Part shown: positions 16,301 to 25,114 of the stretch, in pieces | How positions within the stretch are numbered: position 1 is the first letter of the stretch | How the letters are laid out: the number at the start of each line of letters is the position of its first letter | Source: a virus | Reading direction: 5' to 3' (one strand) | DNA: 64,000 nt | IMG/VR virus record: IMGVR_UViG_3300047585_000133 | Coordinates: 56,291-120,290 of that record | The notes under the pieces: generated by a model | What the model was told of the DNA's origin: nothing | Database searches by the model: none | The model's input: the letters and a program-made list of their open reading frames with translations, nothing else | Program-made: the position numbers and the translations under genes

Positions 16301-17462
16301 TCTGCCAGCTGTGCAGGTGCTCGCGCTGCGGCCCGGTCCACGGCACCCGGGCTCCGGTGAACTGGTGGGAGCTGCTGGCGTCGTCTCCGAGGTCCCAGTG
16401 CGGGTCGAAGTCGTACTCGTCGGGATGGCCGTGGCCGACGTCGCCGTAGGCGTGCTGGGCGTCGTGGTCTTCCGACAGCATCCGCCGCTGGGCATCGCTC
16501 ATACCGGGAGTCTGGGGCGGGAAGCCGTGCTCTTCCTCCATGTGCCGGGGCAGGTTGTCCAGTGCTGCGGTGAAGGCGCCGATCTCCAGTCCGGGGCCGC
16601 CGCCGGCTGACATTCCCTCGGGGTACATGCCGACGGTGGCGGCGTTCTCGTTCTTCTTGTCGCCGTGCTGCGACTTCGGCAGCGCCTGGTTCCATCTGGG
16701 GTCGCCGTCACCCTCGGTGGAACGGTCATCGTAGGAGTCCGGGTCGCCGGCACGCGGGACAGTGCCGTGCTGCGGGGCGTCGCCGTGGCCGTCGATGTTC
16801 GTGCCGTTGATGTCGGTGGCATGACGGCGGGAGCCAAGGTACTGCCCGCTGGCATCGTCGCCGTGCTCCCACAGAGGGTCAAGTTCTCCCTCATGCTGGT
16901 GATCGGCGTCCCCGCTGTCGTGCAGCTGGTCGTGCGCGTGCGCCATGGTGAACTGCCAGGACGGATCACGGTGGTTGGCGCGGTCGAATATCTCTTTACC
17001 GTGGTCCTCCACCAGGTGGCGCTTCAGGGCCAGGTACTCAGCGCTCGACCCGGTTACGCTGATCGCCGTGGCATGGTGGCGCATGCCGACCAGTCCGGCA
17101 GCTTCCTCCATCTCGGCGAGCCGCGCCATCACCGGGCTTGTCATCCACGGCGGGGGCGGTGCCTCCTGCTGGGGTCCGAGGTGCTCTTCCGTCCAGTCCT
17201 GCTCGGCGGGCTCGGCCCAGTCCATGCCGGTGTCGCCTTCGCCGCCGTTGTACCCGCCGTTGCGGGGGTCTTCCTCGGTGCCGTAGGCGGCGGCGGTCTT
17301 CGACCCGATGACGGTGATCTGGCTGCCTGGATCGGGCCGGTCAGACAGGATGCTGCCCATCTCCGGGTAGTCATGAGCCGCTGTGCGGTGCTGCTGCTCC
17401 TGCTCGTCCTCAGGCTCGTCGTCGTTGAGCTGGGACAGCCTGGTGCTGTGCTTCCGGATCAT
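13371..17462 (-). CDS. Giant protein with His modules and a SWIM zinc finger
   Basis: 1363 residues; ATG 17462 has GGGAGG upstream, while the open frame further 5' lacks one. It contains four copies of an H-x4-H-G...H-x3-H module (in HLVEDHG, HMEEEHG, HMRDGHG and HLQVAHG contexts), usually followed by HxH-E. Near the centre HWACGCPWASF...GRPCSHVMAL matches a SWIM finger (CxC...CxH). Long acidic, Pro-rich linkers separate the domains. The position between portal and capsid protease genes suggests a virion protein; SWIM fingers bind DNA or protein. No enzyme motif was found. Confidence 0.6.
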   Translation of the reverse strand: MIRKHSTRLSQLNDDEPEDEQEQQHRTAAHDYPEMGSILSDRPDPGSQITVIGSKTAAAYGTEEDPRNGGYNGGEGDTGMDWAEPAEQDWTEEHLGPQQEAPPPPWMTSPVMARLAEMEEAAGLVGMRHHATAISVTGSSAEYLALKRHLVEDHGKEIFDRANHRDPSWQFTMAHAHDQLHDSGDADHQHEGELDPLWEHGDDASGQYLGSRRHATDINGTNIDGHGDAPQHGTVPRAGDPDSYDDRSTEGDGDPRWNQALPKSQHGDKKNENAATVGMYPEGMSAGGGPGLEIGAFTAALDNLPRHMEEEHGFPPQTPGMSDAQRRMLSEDHDAQHAYGDVGHGHPDEYDFDPHWDLGDDASSSHQFTGARVPWTGPQREHLHSWQTVPPGITEGDFVPSGEFLGRNTPPRSQVEERMKEAQGEGIGPVEASADSQWEDHMRDGHGWGETQFNRIRAHGDRIQDLHQGMHDAGMANHSHTEPEDEQGPDREESLSNMFGPSIFSTPRMRTPEGYPIVAPEHGGSSKDPARAMDRLRRVKPAPDPAVYQQTDPARFRRMMSALNVHVHVHDHNHGSEDDSPAPAHEHDDPGNDLDGDEDGDEDEAGPGNDSPQAIGDGEEDNPADIPPAGIPGNPDDMPPADPDEWPAAGAEVSERNRAWTQGRDDGKVKRGTPPAAPFAPDDGDSGGGGDQDDDNDQSAGTDPNDTGKGDEDTPFSKDAALAMFTAAAGNRDFRFEFTAAWSDVVAKAKRIRAEGYVRITHASAGMVIGEVRGDHDTYESGIQRPVGKRQTISHWACGCPWASFHQKTASSRYAGRPCSHVMALQFEAQSRGMFGRSFDSDAEPASWSPSSVVVKSMPPYDGAPHRGRWSEEWRAPLARRSSMVHRATPDEARDWDWTPEERDEWEIARGAPSHRATTALVRAKEDPDEIGALRLLAGMCSVADLARSTGLMARHLQVAHGLPEDSVARRTGSLESADAFHQALHDNGAAVRLPHRHEEPGDPVPLRAVESFAVTADQANSSWGSQNVSEHPTQKPYGATSPPNKDQSPASYGFLAAPDPENWGGIQDGSALQMPLSNTAAQQPVPGDVHWPSTEGWQQENQDSFGYSDRANTAGPSTAISPRDPNGIRMEESRAELKDHPEAALPETTGEDIEATAAADGTIGGGDAGTGQGQGAPLDTAALGEFGASFQRGAGTPMGDLNRETSPQAQQPSPVTQEPGMGAQDEYLSPEDPSIQTTGNQQWSGGGADSDEVDVPAGLPQGGIEDIVASFQRSAASRSYTGDSAPGQGDGDIAVAAREYLAKTADVLPQAEADDLIREGRGQRARNLDLLRLEGTHYEDADSELERRGLNLDNYDDDVMFA

Positions 17463-17502
17463 TGCCGCCTCCCTTACTTCTTCCCTGGAACGGCCGGAAG
17501 CG

Positions 17503-17531
17503 TTGAGGAATACAGCTTTTATTGATATTGT
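17503..17531 (+). promoter_or_regulatory. Leaderless promoter for the 17538 gene
   Basis: TTGAGG (17503-17508), 17-bp spacer with the dispersed element (AATACAGCTTTTATTGA), then TATTGT (17526-17531) and only 6 nt to ATG 17538. This is one of the clearest promoter copies in the window. Confidence 0.7.
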
Positions 17532-17537
17532 CCTGTC

Positions 17538-17777
17538 ATGACGCCGATTAACGAGGCCCAGATCCGCGAAGACCACTACGACGAGGACATCCTGGAGATC
17601 TACGAGAACGCCGGGGTGCTGGCGTCCGACCAGGACCAGGTCACCTTCATCACCGACAGCGAAGGCAAGCGCGTCTTCGCGATCGTCCCCGTCGAGTTCG
17701 CCGAGCACGCACTAGACCGGGAGGACGTGGCGACCTTCGCGGCCCGCGCCGGGCTCCTGAGCCGCAGGCTCAGGTGA
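17538..17777 (+). CDS. Small acidic protein, possible antitoxin-like fold, leaderless
   Basis: 79 residues, start set by a promoter ending 6 nt upstream. The central part (VTFITDSEGKRVFAIVPVEFAEHAL) resembles the strand-helix of Phd/YefM antitoxins, where an AIVP.EeY segment follows a short beta hairpin. No toxin gene is adjacent, so this is only a resemblance. It overlaps the next gene by 4 bases. Confidence 0.6.
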   Translation: MTPINEAQIREDHYDEDILEIYENAGVLASDQDQVTFITDSEGKRVFAIVPVEFAEHALDREDVATFAARAGLLSRRLR

Positions 17778-17932
17778 ACTGCGCTATCTGCGGCCACCCG
17801 GACGACGAGCACAGCATCGCGCCCGGATTTACCGGGTGGCCAGCGAACAAGCTGGCATGTCCGCAGTGTCCGGACGGCCTGTGTCTCCTGCCGGAAGCAG
17901 AGGAGGACCGCTGGTGCAGTTCCTGGCCCTGA
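17774..17932 (+). CDS. Small zinc-ribbon protein, 52 residues
   Basis: GTG 17774 overlaps the previous TGA as GTGA. Sequence starts MNCAICGHPDDEH and later has CPQCPDGLC, a two-pair Cys pattern plus His. It overlaps the following gene by 19 bases. Size and pattern fit the tiny zinc ribbons common in actinobacteriophages; function unknown. Confidence 0.6.
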   Translation: MNCAICGHPDDEHSIAPGFTGWPANKLACPQCPDGLCLLPEAEEDRWCSSWP

Positions 17933-18327
17933 TCGGCGTCGTCGTGCTGATCCTCCTGGTCTGCTGGGGAGGCGTCGAGCTGAACGACCTGATCCACCAG
18001 TACCCCGGGCAGTTCTACATGGGCGTCTTCGCCGTCCTGTTCATCGCCGCAGCCGCCGGGGCGGCGCGGTTCTACCGGGTTACGCACGACCAGGTGCCGC
18101 TGCGGCCGAAGGTCCCGGAGATGCCGAAGGCGATCGAGGCCGTCCCCCTGGTGACGGCTATCGCCGCGCCGCATACCGAGGAGGCGCAGGCCTGCGAGGG
18201 ACCAGGATGCGGCAACAAGGTGGACGACGACCCGTGGACGGCCGCACCCGAGGACGATCCGGACGACAAGCACCGTTTCTGCTCGCACCGCTGCGCCCGG
18301 CGCTGGAGCGACCGTCAGCCGGTGTAG
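17914..18327 (+). CDS. Two-pass membrane protein with C-terminal zinc ribbon
   Basis: 137 residues from GTG 17914, preceded by GAGGAGG. Two transmembrane helices (residues 2-20 and 35-52) are followed by a 45-residue linker and a C-terminal ribbon (CEGPGCGNKV...FCSHRCARRW). It would expose a zinc-binding tail to the cytoplasm. It converges on the spike gene at 18315, overlapping its end by 13 bases. Confidence 0.65.
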   Translation: MQFLALIGVVVLILLVCWGGVELNDLIHQYPGQFYMGVFAVLFIAAAAGAARFYRVTHDQVPLRPKVPEMPKAIEAVPLVTAIAAPHTEEAQACEGPGCGNKVDDDPWTAAPEDDPDDKHRFCSHRCARRWSDRQPV

Positions 18328-19688
18328 TTGTAGTTGTAACCCGCGTAGGTGTCGACGGTGGATGCCAGCGCGTAGTTGGTGACGGTCCCGCTGGTGGTCG
18401 CGGCGGCGCTGTAGCCGTTGAGCATGCCCACCCCGCCGACCTTGAACGGGGCGGCGCCCAGGCTGGTAGCGATGATCCCGTAGCGCGGACCGATGGTACC
18501 GGAGCCGCCGTCGCCGATCCCCGTGGTGACGACGGGGCAGCCGCCGACGTACACCGGCAGGCCCGCCGACCCGCCGGCCGCCGCGCTGTAGTTGACGTCG
18601 ATGCCGGCCCAGCTGCCCGCTGCCCCCGACTCTCCCTTGCCGTCCCGGCGGCAGCTCGGACTGGTGAGCTGGATCATGCAGGCTCCGGTCCCGGCTCCCT
18701 GGCCGGTCTGGAAGGTGGCGTCGCACCGGATGCCCGACTGGGTGTTCGCATCGGTCGAGAAGCTGTCGAAGGTGGCGTACCCGGGGGCGTACGTCCAGTC
18801 GTACGGCGTGCCGCCGTCGGTGATGTTGGTGAGGTGAAGCCCGTACCCTCCGTTCCACTCTCCACGGCAGTGGCTCCAGTGGCTGTTGTCTCCCCCGCAG
18901 ATCTGCCAGCCGTCCCCGCCGCAGCCGATGATGTAGCAGAAATGGAACTGGGAGTCCTCGGGGTAGATCAGCCTCGCGCCGTTCAGCGCACACGAATCGA
19001 TGGTGACGTTGCTCCAGATCTGCCCGTCGGCGCCGATGGGGGTCGCCGTGGTGTCCACGTGAGTGTTGACGCCGTTCCCCGACATCTCCACGATGCTCAC
19101 GTAGCTCATGGTCAGGAAGGCGGGCCCGTTGACCACGATGCCGTCCACCGGCTCGGCGGTATAGGCGGAGCCGACGATGCCGAAACCGGACAGGATCGGG
19201 GCGTTCACGGCCGTCGAGTCGGCGGTGTCGTCGCACGCGAACACGTAACTGCCGGAGAAGCTGCTGGAGACGACGAAAACCGAGCCGTTCATGTTCGCGG
19301 TGCCGGTCACCGATCCGCCCTGAACGCCGGCACCCTGAAGGACCAGGTTCTTCGGCAGCACCTGCCCGGCGGTCACGCTGAACCGGCCCGGGGGAACCGT
19401 GAGGCCGTACGGCGCCGGGTAGACGGCGGTCGCCGCCGCGCAGGCATTCGCCAGGGGCGTCGCGACCGACGTCGTCCCGGTCGGGTCGGCTCCGAAGTCC
19501 CGCACCAGGTTGGCCCACCCGGTGATCACCTTGCCGGCCCGCGCCAGCGTCAGGGTCTTGTTCGACCCCGAGGAGTTGGCCGGGGCCGTCGTGGTGTCAG
19601 CCGGGTCCAGGACGAGCAGCGAGACAGCTGCCGTGGGGTTCGTCAGCGCCGTGAGGGCTGTCCCGCCGGCCATATCGTAGTTGGGCAC
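18315..19688 (-). CDS. Beta-helix spike protein (pectate-lyase-like), 457 residues
   Basis: Residues 55-130 carry the VRDFGADPTG...VPPGRF motif that begins many right-handed beta-helix depolymerase and spike proteins, followed by short repeated strands rich in Asn, Ser, Gly and Cys (SNVTIDSCALNGARLIY, WSHCRGEWNGGYGLHL). Such proteins bind or cut host polysaccharide. It lies next to a second beta-helix gene, and both are between portal and protease genes. Catalytic residues cannot be assigned. Confidence 0.65.
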   Translation of the reverse strand: MPNYDMAGGTALTALTNPTAAVSLLVLDPADTTTAPANSSGSNKTLTLARAGKVITGWANLVRDFGADPTGTTSVATPLANACAAATAVYPAPYGLTVPPGRFSVTAGQVLPKNLVLQGAGVQGGSVTGTANMNGSVFVVSSSFSGSYVFACDDTADSTAVNAPILSGFGIVGSAYTAEPVDGIVVNGPAFLTMSYVSIVEMSGNGVNTHVDTTATPIGADGQIWSNVTIDSCALNGARLIYPEDSQFHFCYIIGCGGDGWQICGGDNSHWSHCRGEWNGGYGLHLTNITDGGTPYDWTYAPGYATFDSFSTDANTQSGIRCDATFQTGQGAGTGACMIQLTSPSCRRDGKGESGAAGSWAGIDVNYSAAAGGSAGLPVYVGGCPVVTTGIGDGGSGTIGPRYGIIATSLGAAPFKVGGVGMLNGYSAAATTSGTVTNYALASTVDTYAGYNYNYTG

Positions 19689-19718
19689 CGCACCGCCTCT
19701 CCGGTCATTCCTTCCGGG

Positions 19719-21767
19719 TCAGGAGACGCGCTCGAAGGACGACGAGGCGATCGTGACGGTGTTCGACGTGTTCGCTGTCGCCCACGTCCAGTCCAGGGAC
19801 AGGTTCTCCGCCGAGCTGGTGGTTACCGTCACTGCCGAGGAAGCCTGGTTGAACCAGACGACGGATGCGGTAGTAGCCGTCGGACGGTACGTCAGCTGAA
19901 GCCAGCCGACGGCAGTCGTCGTCGTGTAGAACTCGATCTCGCCTTCGATCTTGACGGGGACAGCCGCCAGGCTCGCCGGAGACGCCGGAGCGGACGTGCC
20001 GGTCACCAGGGAGACGACCAGCGTGCCCGTCGTACCGCCCCACCGCAGGTCCACCGTGATCACGCCGGGCGTGGCCTCCGTGGTCAGCGTGCCGTGCGCC
20101 GTCACCCTGTACTTCGCCCCGGCGACAGGATCGTGAGCGGGCACGCTGACCGACCCGAGAGACCCGATCGCGTTCGTGTCCCCGACGGTAACCGGGGACA
20201 CGGCCGCCGGCTGCGCCTGCTGGAGCAGGCCGCCGAGTCCGGCTCCGGTGACCGACCCGAGATTGCCGTAACCGAGTCCGGCCGGGTCGTAGCCGACCAG
20301 CTGGGCGAAATACGGCGACGCAGCCGGGAACGCCGTCTGCCCCTGGACCGCAGCACCGGGATTTCCCGTAAGGTACAAGGGACTGCCAACGGCGGCCTGG
20401 GTGTAGTCGATGATGACGACGCCGCCGCCGTTGACGTAGTTGACTGTCTCGTTGACGCCTTCGTTTACCCCGGTCACCGAGTTGCCGATGACCAGGACAT
20501 TGGTCATCGTGCCGTCCAGCTGGACACCGTACGACTGGCTCCCCGGCGGGTCGTATGAATTATTGGCCCCTGTAACATCGGCCACCGTGATATTGGTGCA
20601 GGTGCCAGTCAGGTTAACGCCGCATCCGGTGGTAACGTCCGTCCCGGAGGAATTGGTGTCGCACTCGCCGCCGACGATGGTGGTGTAGGAGGCGCTGCTC
20701 AGGGTGACTCCGTGGAGGGCGCACTGCTGGAACGAGCAGCCGATGACCCGCTGGTAGCTGGCGGCACTGTACAGGCCGACGGCCGTCGTGGAAGTCCATG
20801 CTCCGCTTGCCTCTGAATAGCCGGCGTAAAATCCTTTGCAGCCGTTGAGGATATTGTTGCCCGAAGCAGCTTCAAAATGCATTGCGTCCAGGCCGGAATG
20901 CCCGCTGATAAAGTTAGTGAAGTGGTTGTCGGTGGCCCCTACGCCGTCAGATGCTGCGCCGTCTCCGCAGTAGAGCCCGTATCCGCTGCAGTTGTACTGA
21001 ATGCAGTCGGTCATCCGCATGCTGCGGACCTGGTTATCGAAATTATACGCATTGCCGTTAGCGGCCAGTACGACGATGCCGGTAAGCGTATGCATCTGGT
21101 CGTACGGCACCCATTGCACTTCAGGAGCGAAACCTGTGTTATCCAGGCCGATCCCGCCGCAGATATTATCGCAATTCAGGACAAAATTACGGAGCTTTAC
21201 CTGCTTGGTCGTTGCGGGAGTTTTGAGGGCTATCGCGTAGCCGGTAGTTCCGGTGGCCACCTGGAGAGTAGCGCCGTTTCCTTCGATGCCCCCGAGAGAA
21301 TCCGGGAGCAGGTTCGTGACGTAGTACAGGGCGCCGGTCGCGAGGGAGGCGAGCTGGCCGGCCTGGGCGACCGCGTTGATCGCGCTGGTGTCCGTCGCGC
21401 CGCTCGTGTCGCCGGACGGCAGGACCAGTCCCGTGGTACCAGCCTGGACCAGTTCCTCCAGGGCGGCGGCGGTGATCACGTTCTCGACGGTGAACCCGCT
21501 CGTATGGGTGACCGGGGTCGTGCCTTCGGCTCCGCGTGTTACCGTCCACGTAGTGCCGCTGACGTTGGTGACGATCATCTTCTCCGACGAGGCTGCCGGG
21601 TCGGTGACCCGGAAGAACGTCGGCGGGGAGGCCGTCGAGCTGGCCGCCGGGAACCCGGTGCTGGCCGCCACGGTCCACGTCTGGGAAGTGCCGGCTGAGG
21701 GCGCGGTGGTCCCGCCGCTGGACACGGTGGTCTGCGCCTGGTTGGCGAAAAGCTCAAGCCCGGCCAA
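19719..21767 (-). CDS. Large beta-helix spike or fibre protein, 682 residues
   Basis: The N-terminal 100 residues contain FFRVTDPAASSEKMIVTNVSG and WTVTRGAEGTTP, a repeat often seen in phage base or collar-attached beta domains. The middle (residues 115-460) is a right-handed beta-helix with short strands ending in N, S or C. The C-terminal 150 residues form a beta-sandwich. It resembles a receptor-binding spike. The start at 21767 lacks an unambiguous ribosome site. Confidence 0.65.
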   Translation of the reverse strand: MAGLELFANQAQTTVSSGGTTAPSAGTSQTWTVAASTGFPAASSTASPPTFFRVTDPAASSEKMIVTNVSGTTWTVTRGAEGTTPVTHTSGFTVENVITAAALEELVQAGTTGLVLPSGDTSGATDTSAINAVAQAGQLASLATGALYYVTNLLPDSLGGIEGNGATLQVATGTTGYAIALKTPATTKQVKLRNFVLNCDNICGGIGLDNTGFAPEVQWVPYDQMHTLTGIVVLAANGNAYNFDNQVRSMRMTDCIQYNCSGYGLYCGDGAASDGVGATDNHFTNFISGHSGLDAMHFEAASGNNILNGCKGFYAGYSEASGAWTSTTAVGLYSAASYQRVIGCSFQQCALHGVTLSSASYTTIVGGECDTNSSGTDVTTGCGVNLTGTCTNITVADVTGANNSYDPPGSQSYGVQLDGTMTNVLVIGNSVTGVNEGVNETVNYVNGGGVVIIDYTQAAVGSPLYLTGNPGAAVQGQTAFPAASPYFAQLVGYDPAGLGYGNLGSVTGAGLGGLLQQAQPAAVSPVTVGDTNAIGSLGSVSVPAHDPVAGAKYRVTAHGTLTTEATPGVITVDLRWGGTTGTLVVSLVTGTSAPASPASLAAVPVKIEGEIEFYTTTTAVGWLQLTYRPTATTASVVWFNQASSAVTVTTSSAENLSLDWTWATANTSNTVTIASSSFERVS

Positions 21768-21805
21768 GTTCCCCTCCGGAAGTAGTGCTCAGGACTTCCG
21801 TGGGC

Positions 21806-24628
21806 TCACCCGGTTACCCCGGCGAATACCTGCTTCTGCGCCTCCCGGAAGGCCTTGTAGGCAAGGTCGGCCTGGCGTTCGGCTTCGTAGGCCTTCCCGT
21901 ACAGGAACCCGGCGGTTCCGTCGGTGCCGCCCGCCTGGCGGGACATCCGCCAGTTCTCCATAGCCCGGTTCTCGATATGCCGGAGATGCTGGTAAGCCGC
22001 CCACAGCCCTTCCAGGTCAGGTCCGGCCGTCCCGGAGACGGCCATGAGCGGGTACCCCGAGAACGCGGCCGTCCCCTCGGCGCTGAACGCCGCCGTCAGC
22101 AGCGCGGCAGCGGCCAGGGATGCTCTCGCAGCCAGGACGTGATGAGGGGCCGCGCTCAGGGTCCCGAGGCCGCTGAGCGGCGCCGCCGCGTTTGCCCGCT
22201 TCGTCCCGGTGCCGGATGCCGACCCGGACCCGGACAGTGCGGCGGCCCCGTGGACGTACCCTCCGCTGGCCGCCGTGAGGGACCCGGTCCCGGCCAGGAC
22301 GGCTGACGCATGCTTGACGAGGACCTGCGAAACACCCAGGGTTCCCGAACCGGACAGGGCTGCGGAACCGGGGACGAGCAGGTACCCGGCAGCGGCGAAT
22401 GTCCCCGAACCTGAGAGGGAAGCGGCACCCGGCAGCCCGTAGACAGCGGTGCCCCCGAGTATCCCGGCACCGGAAAGAGCCGCCGACCCGGGAAGAATGC
22501 CGGTCGCGGCTGCGCTGAGAGCACCGGACCCGGACAGTGACGCCGCACCGGGAATGTTTTTGTGCCCCGTCCCGCCGAGAGTGCCTGAACCGGACAGGGC
22601 GGCGGCAGCGAGGAGACTCTCTTCGGCGGAGGAAGCAGCCGTGCCCGAACCGGACAGTGCGGCGGCCCCGTTCACCTGCTTCTGGCCGGTACCGTTGAGC
22701 GTCCCGGCCCCGGACAGAGCAGCGGCAGACGGGATGAACCCGCCGGACACGCCCGTCAGGAGACCAGATCCGGACAGGGCGGCCGACCCGGAGAAGGTCT
22801 CCGTTCCGTCCGGGGTCAGGGCCCCGGCTCCGGACAGTACAGCCGCACCGGGGACCTTCTTGGCACCGCCGCCCGCCAGGCTTCCCGACCCCGACAGCGT
22901 CGCGGCACCAGGGATGCTCTTCTGGCCGGTGCCCGCCAGCGCTCCGGCCCCGGACAGGGATGCCGCTGCGGGCATCTGGTTCTGCCCCGAGGCGGTGAGT
23001 CCTCCGGTGCCGGACAGGACCGCTGTTCCGGCGAAGACGGCGGCGCCGGCCAGGGACCCCAGGCCGCTAAGGGAAGCCGCACCGGGAATACTCTTCTGCC
23101 CGGTGCCGCCGAGAGCGCCCGAACCGGACAGGGAGGCAGCACCGGGAACGATCTCCAGGCCCGCTGCGGCCAGAGTGCCGCTGCCGGACAGGGCAGATGC
23201 CCCGGGGATCTTCTTCTGGCCTGCGGCACTGAAGGCACCGGACCCTGAAAGCGCCGCCGCACCAGGGATGCTCTTCTGGGCCATGCCGCTGAGAGTGCCC
23301 GAACCGGACAGAACGGCGGCACCCGCGTACGTCCCGGTTTCCGTCCCCGAAAGGGCACCCGAACCGGACAGTGCTGCCGCGCCGGACAGGGTTGTCGCTG
23401 CCGACGGAGTGCCCGGTACCGCGCTGCCGGGCAGCGCGATGCCGGGAACGGCCGGAGTGAGGAAAGGAAGAGGCCCGGTGCCTGTCAGCGTTCCGGTACC
23501 GGACAGGACCGCAGCCCCGGAGATCTTCTTCTGGCCGGTACCCGCCAGGGTCCCTGACCCGCCGAGGGATGCGGCACCGGGGATCTTCTTGGCTCCCGTG
23601 GCGGACGCATTCCCCGAGCCGGACAGGGCGGCTGCTCCGGGAAGGACCGCCCGGCCTGCTGCGCTGAGAGTGCCGGACCCGGACAGGGACGCGGCTCCGG
23701 CGAAGTATCCGGCTCCGCCTGCTGTTCCGGTGCCGCTGAGCGCGGCAGCTCCGGGAATCGTCTTCTGCGCCGCTGAGGTGAGGACTCCGGACCCGGACAG
23801 GGATGCTGTCCCGGCGAGATTGCCGGCGGCTGTCAGAGTGCCGCTGCCGGACAGGGCAGATGCCCCGGGGATCTTCTTCTGGCCAGCTGATGCGAGGGTC
23901 CCGGACCCGGACAGTGACGCCGCACCAGGGATGCTCTTCTGGGCCGTCCCGCCGAGAACGCCGGACCCGGACAGGGCGGCGGCACCCGACAGGGTCGTCG
24001 AGGTGGGCGCGATGGTGACGATGGACGCGACCCAGTTCTGCGCCGTCGTCGAGGTCTGCGACCACGAGTACGTGCCCCCGGAAGACGAAGGCAGCTGGTA
24101 GCCGGCCCACGACCACGCCTGGGAATCCTGGGTGGCGGTCCAGGACCCGCCGGGCGAGGCCGACGCCTCCCCGTAGATCACGGACGAGCCGATGACCAGT
24201 TCGTTCGCGGCGGTAATCGCGGCGGTGGTGCCGGACGACGGGTCGAGGCTGGCCGTCCCGGTGTTCGAGACCGACTTGTCGATCGTCGGCGACGAGCCGA
24301 GGCCGCTGACCTCGTACGCCTTGCAGTCGTACGAGGTCCCGGTGCTGGCGCTGAACCCGAACGTCTTGACGCCGCCGGACACGGCGGCGAACACGTACAC
24401 GACCTGGCGGACTGTGTCAGTCGAGCCGCCGGACAGGGGCGGCTGGTAGGTCAGGGTCGGGCTGGTGGCACCGCCCCCGTTGCCGCCGCTGAAGGTAACG
24501 CCCGTTGTGCCGCCGTTGTAGCAGGTGCCGATCACGACCACCGCGTTGCCGGAGGCGACGTTGTTGGTGAACGTCCCCGAGGAAGCGAAGTCTGCCGACG
24601 TCCCGGTCTGGACGATGGTGGTGGTCAC
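21806..24628 (-). CDS. Fibre-like protein with about 30 tandem 20-residue repeats
   Basis: 940 residues. Residues 1-205 form a beta-sandwich of a type seen in secreted bacterial proteins (YEVSGLGSSPTIDKS, ELVIGSSVIYGEA). Residues about 211-850 are tandem repeats with consensus PGAAxLSGSGTLxxxGQKxI, mostly 18-20 residues each. The last 70 residues are a charged helical segment (ENRAMENWRMSRQ). An extended, flexible fibre is inferred. It lies between the small fibre-like gene and the spikes. Confidence 0.7.
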   Translation of the reverse strand: MTTTIVQTGTSADFASSGTFTNNVASGNAVVVIGTCYNGGTTGVTFSGGNGGGATSPTLTYQPPLSGGSTDTVRQVVYVFAAVSGGVKTFGFSASTGTSYDCKAYEVSGLGSSPTIDKSVSNTGTASLDPSSGTTAAITAANELVIGSSVIYGEASASPGGSWTATQDSQAWSWAGYQLPSSSGGTYSWSQTSTTAQNWVASIVTIAPTSTTLSGAAALSGSGVLGGTAQKSIPGAASLSGSGTLASAGQKKIPGASALSGSGTLTAAGNLAGTASLSGSGVLTSAAQKTIPGAAALSGTGTAGGAGYFAGAASLSGSGTLSAAGRAVLPGAAALSGSGNASATGAKKIPGAASLGGSGTLAGTGQKKISGAAVLSGTGTLTGTGPLPFLTPAVPGIALPGSAVPGTPSAATTLSGAAALSGSGALSGTETGTYAGAAVLSGSGTLSGMAQKSIPGAAALSGSGAFSAAGQKKIPGASALSGSGTLAAAGLEIVPGAASLSGSGALGGTGQKSIPGAASLSGLGSLAGAAVFAGTAVLSGTGGLTASGQNQMPAAASLSGAGALAGTGQKSIPGAATLSGSGSLAGGGAKKVPGAAVLSGAGALTPDGTETFSGSAALSGSGLLTGVSGGFIPSAAALSGAGTLNGTGQKQVNGAAALSGSGTAASSAEESLLAAAALSGSGTLGGTGHKNIPGAASLSGSGALSAAATGILPGSAALSGAGILGGTAVYGLPGAASLSGSGTFAAAGYLLVPGSAALSGSGTLGVSQVLVKHASAVLAGTGSLTAASGGYVHGAAALSGSGSASGTGTKRANAAAPLSGLGTLSAAPHHVLAARASLAAAALLTAAFSAEGTAAFSGYPLMAVSGTAGPDLEGLWAAYQHLRHIENRAMENWRMSRQAGGTDGTAGFLYGKAYEAERQADLAYKAFREAQKQVFAGVTG
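22080..23998 (-). repeat. Tandem coding repeats, about 60-bp unit
   Basis: About 30 in-frame units encode PGAAxLSGSGTL-type peptides; unit length varies between 57 and 63 bases. Longer spacers of Pro-rich sequence interrupt the array once, near residue 390. Units diverge at third positions and in the variable half, so this is an old array, not a recent expansion. Confidence 0.75.
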
Positions 24629-24664
24629 TGCCGCCGCCCTCCTGACGCGGGCAGGGGGCCGTGT

Positions 24665-25114
24665 TTACCAGGTGGAGGCGTTCACGGTGACGCTGGCTGC
24701 TGCGAACTGCACGGTGTCCCCGGAGGCCACGCCCGTGATGTTGGCGGTCAGCGCCCCCCACAGGTGCCGGACCGGCGTGCCGGAGGTATCCCAGATCTCG
24801 ATGGCGACGACGGTGGACCAGGTCCCGGTAGCAGACCAGGACACCACGTTGGCATTGGAGAACTGGCCGCCGGAGATGCTGCCCGCGAAAGTGGTCCCGA
24901 GGGACGAGCCGCCGGCGGTGTACCCGTTGGAAGTGCTCAGCTCGGTGCCGGTCGCCGTTTCGGACCCGATCACCGAGAAGAGCCGCAGGTGGAACGGCGG
25001 CGTGACGGTCTGGGAGGTGCCGCCGGTCCCGGCTGTGACCGTCGTGGCGGTCGACGTCTTGTAGAGGTTGGTGAGCAGGCCGTTGACGAACGTCTGGTCC
25101 ATCATCCCGGTCAT
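24665..25114 (-). CDS. Small fibre-like or structural protein, 149 residues
   Basis: ATG 25114 overlaps the upstream stop by one base (TGATG). The protein is beta-rich with many Thr, Ser and Gly, including TPPFHLRLFSVIGSETATG and a WDTSGTP turn, a composition seen in short phage fibre or tail-needle proteins. Function inferred from composition and neighbours. Confidence 0.55.
   Translation of the reverse strand: MTGMMDQTFVNGLLTNLYKTSTATTVTAGTGGTSQTVTPPFHLRLFSVIGSETATGTELSTSNGYTAGGSSLGTTFAGSISGGQFSNANVVSWSATGTWSTVVAIEIWDTSGTPVRHLWGALTANITGVASGDTVQFAAASVTVNASTW

Noticed and set aside
14805-16610. Plus-strand frame of about 600 codons opposite the 1363-residue gene
   Set aside because: No ribosome site or motif, and the opposite strand carries the His modules and SWIM finger.
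17538-17777. Antitoxin of a toxin-antitoxin pair
   Set aside because: Only a faint Phd-like resemblance and no toxin gene beside it; the next genes are a zinc ribbon and a membrane protein.
22449-24101. Plus-strand Pro/Ala/Asp-rich frame opposite the repeat fibre
   Set aside because: It is the mirror image of the coding repeat, with no start signal and no independent domains.
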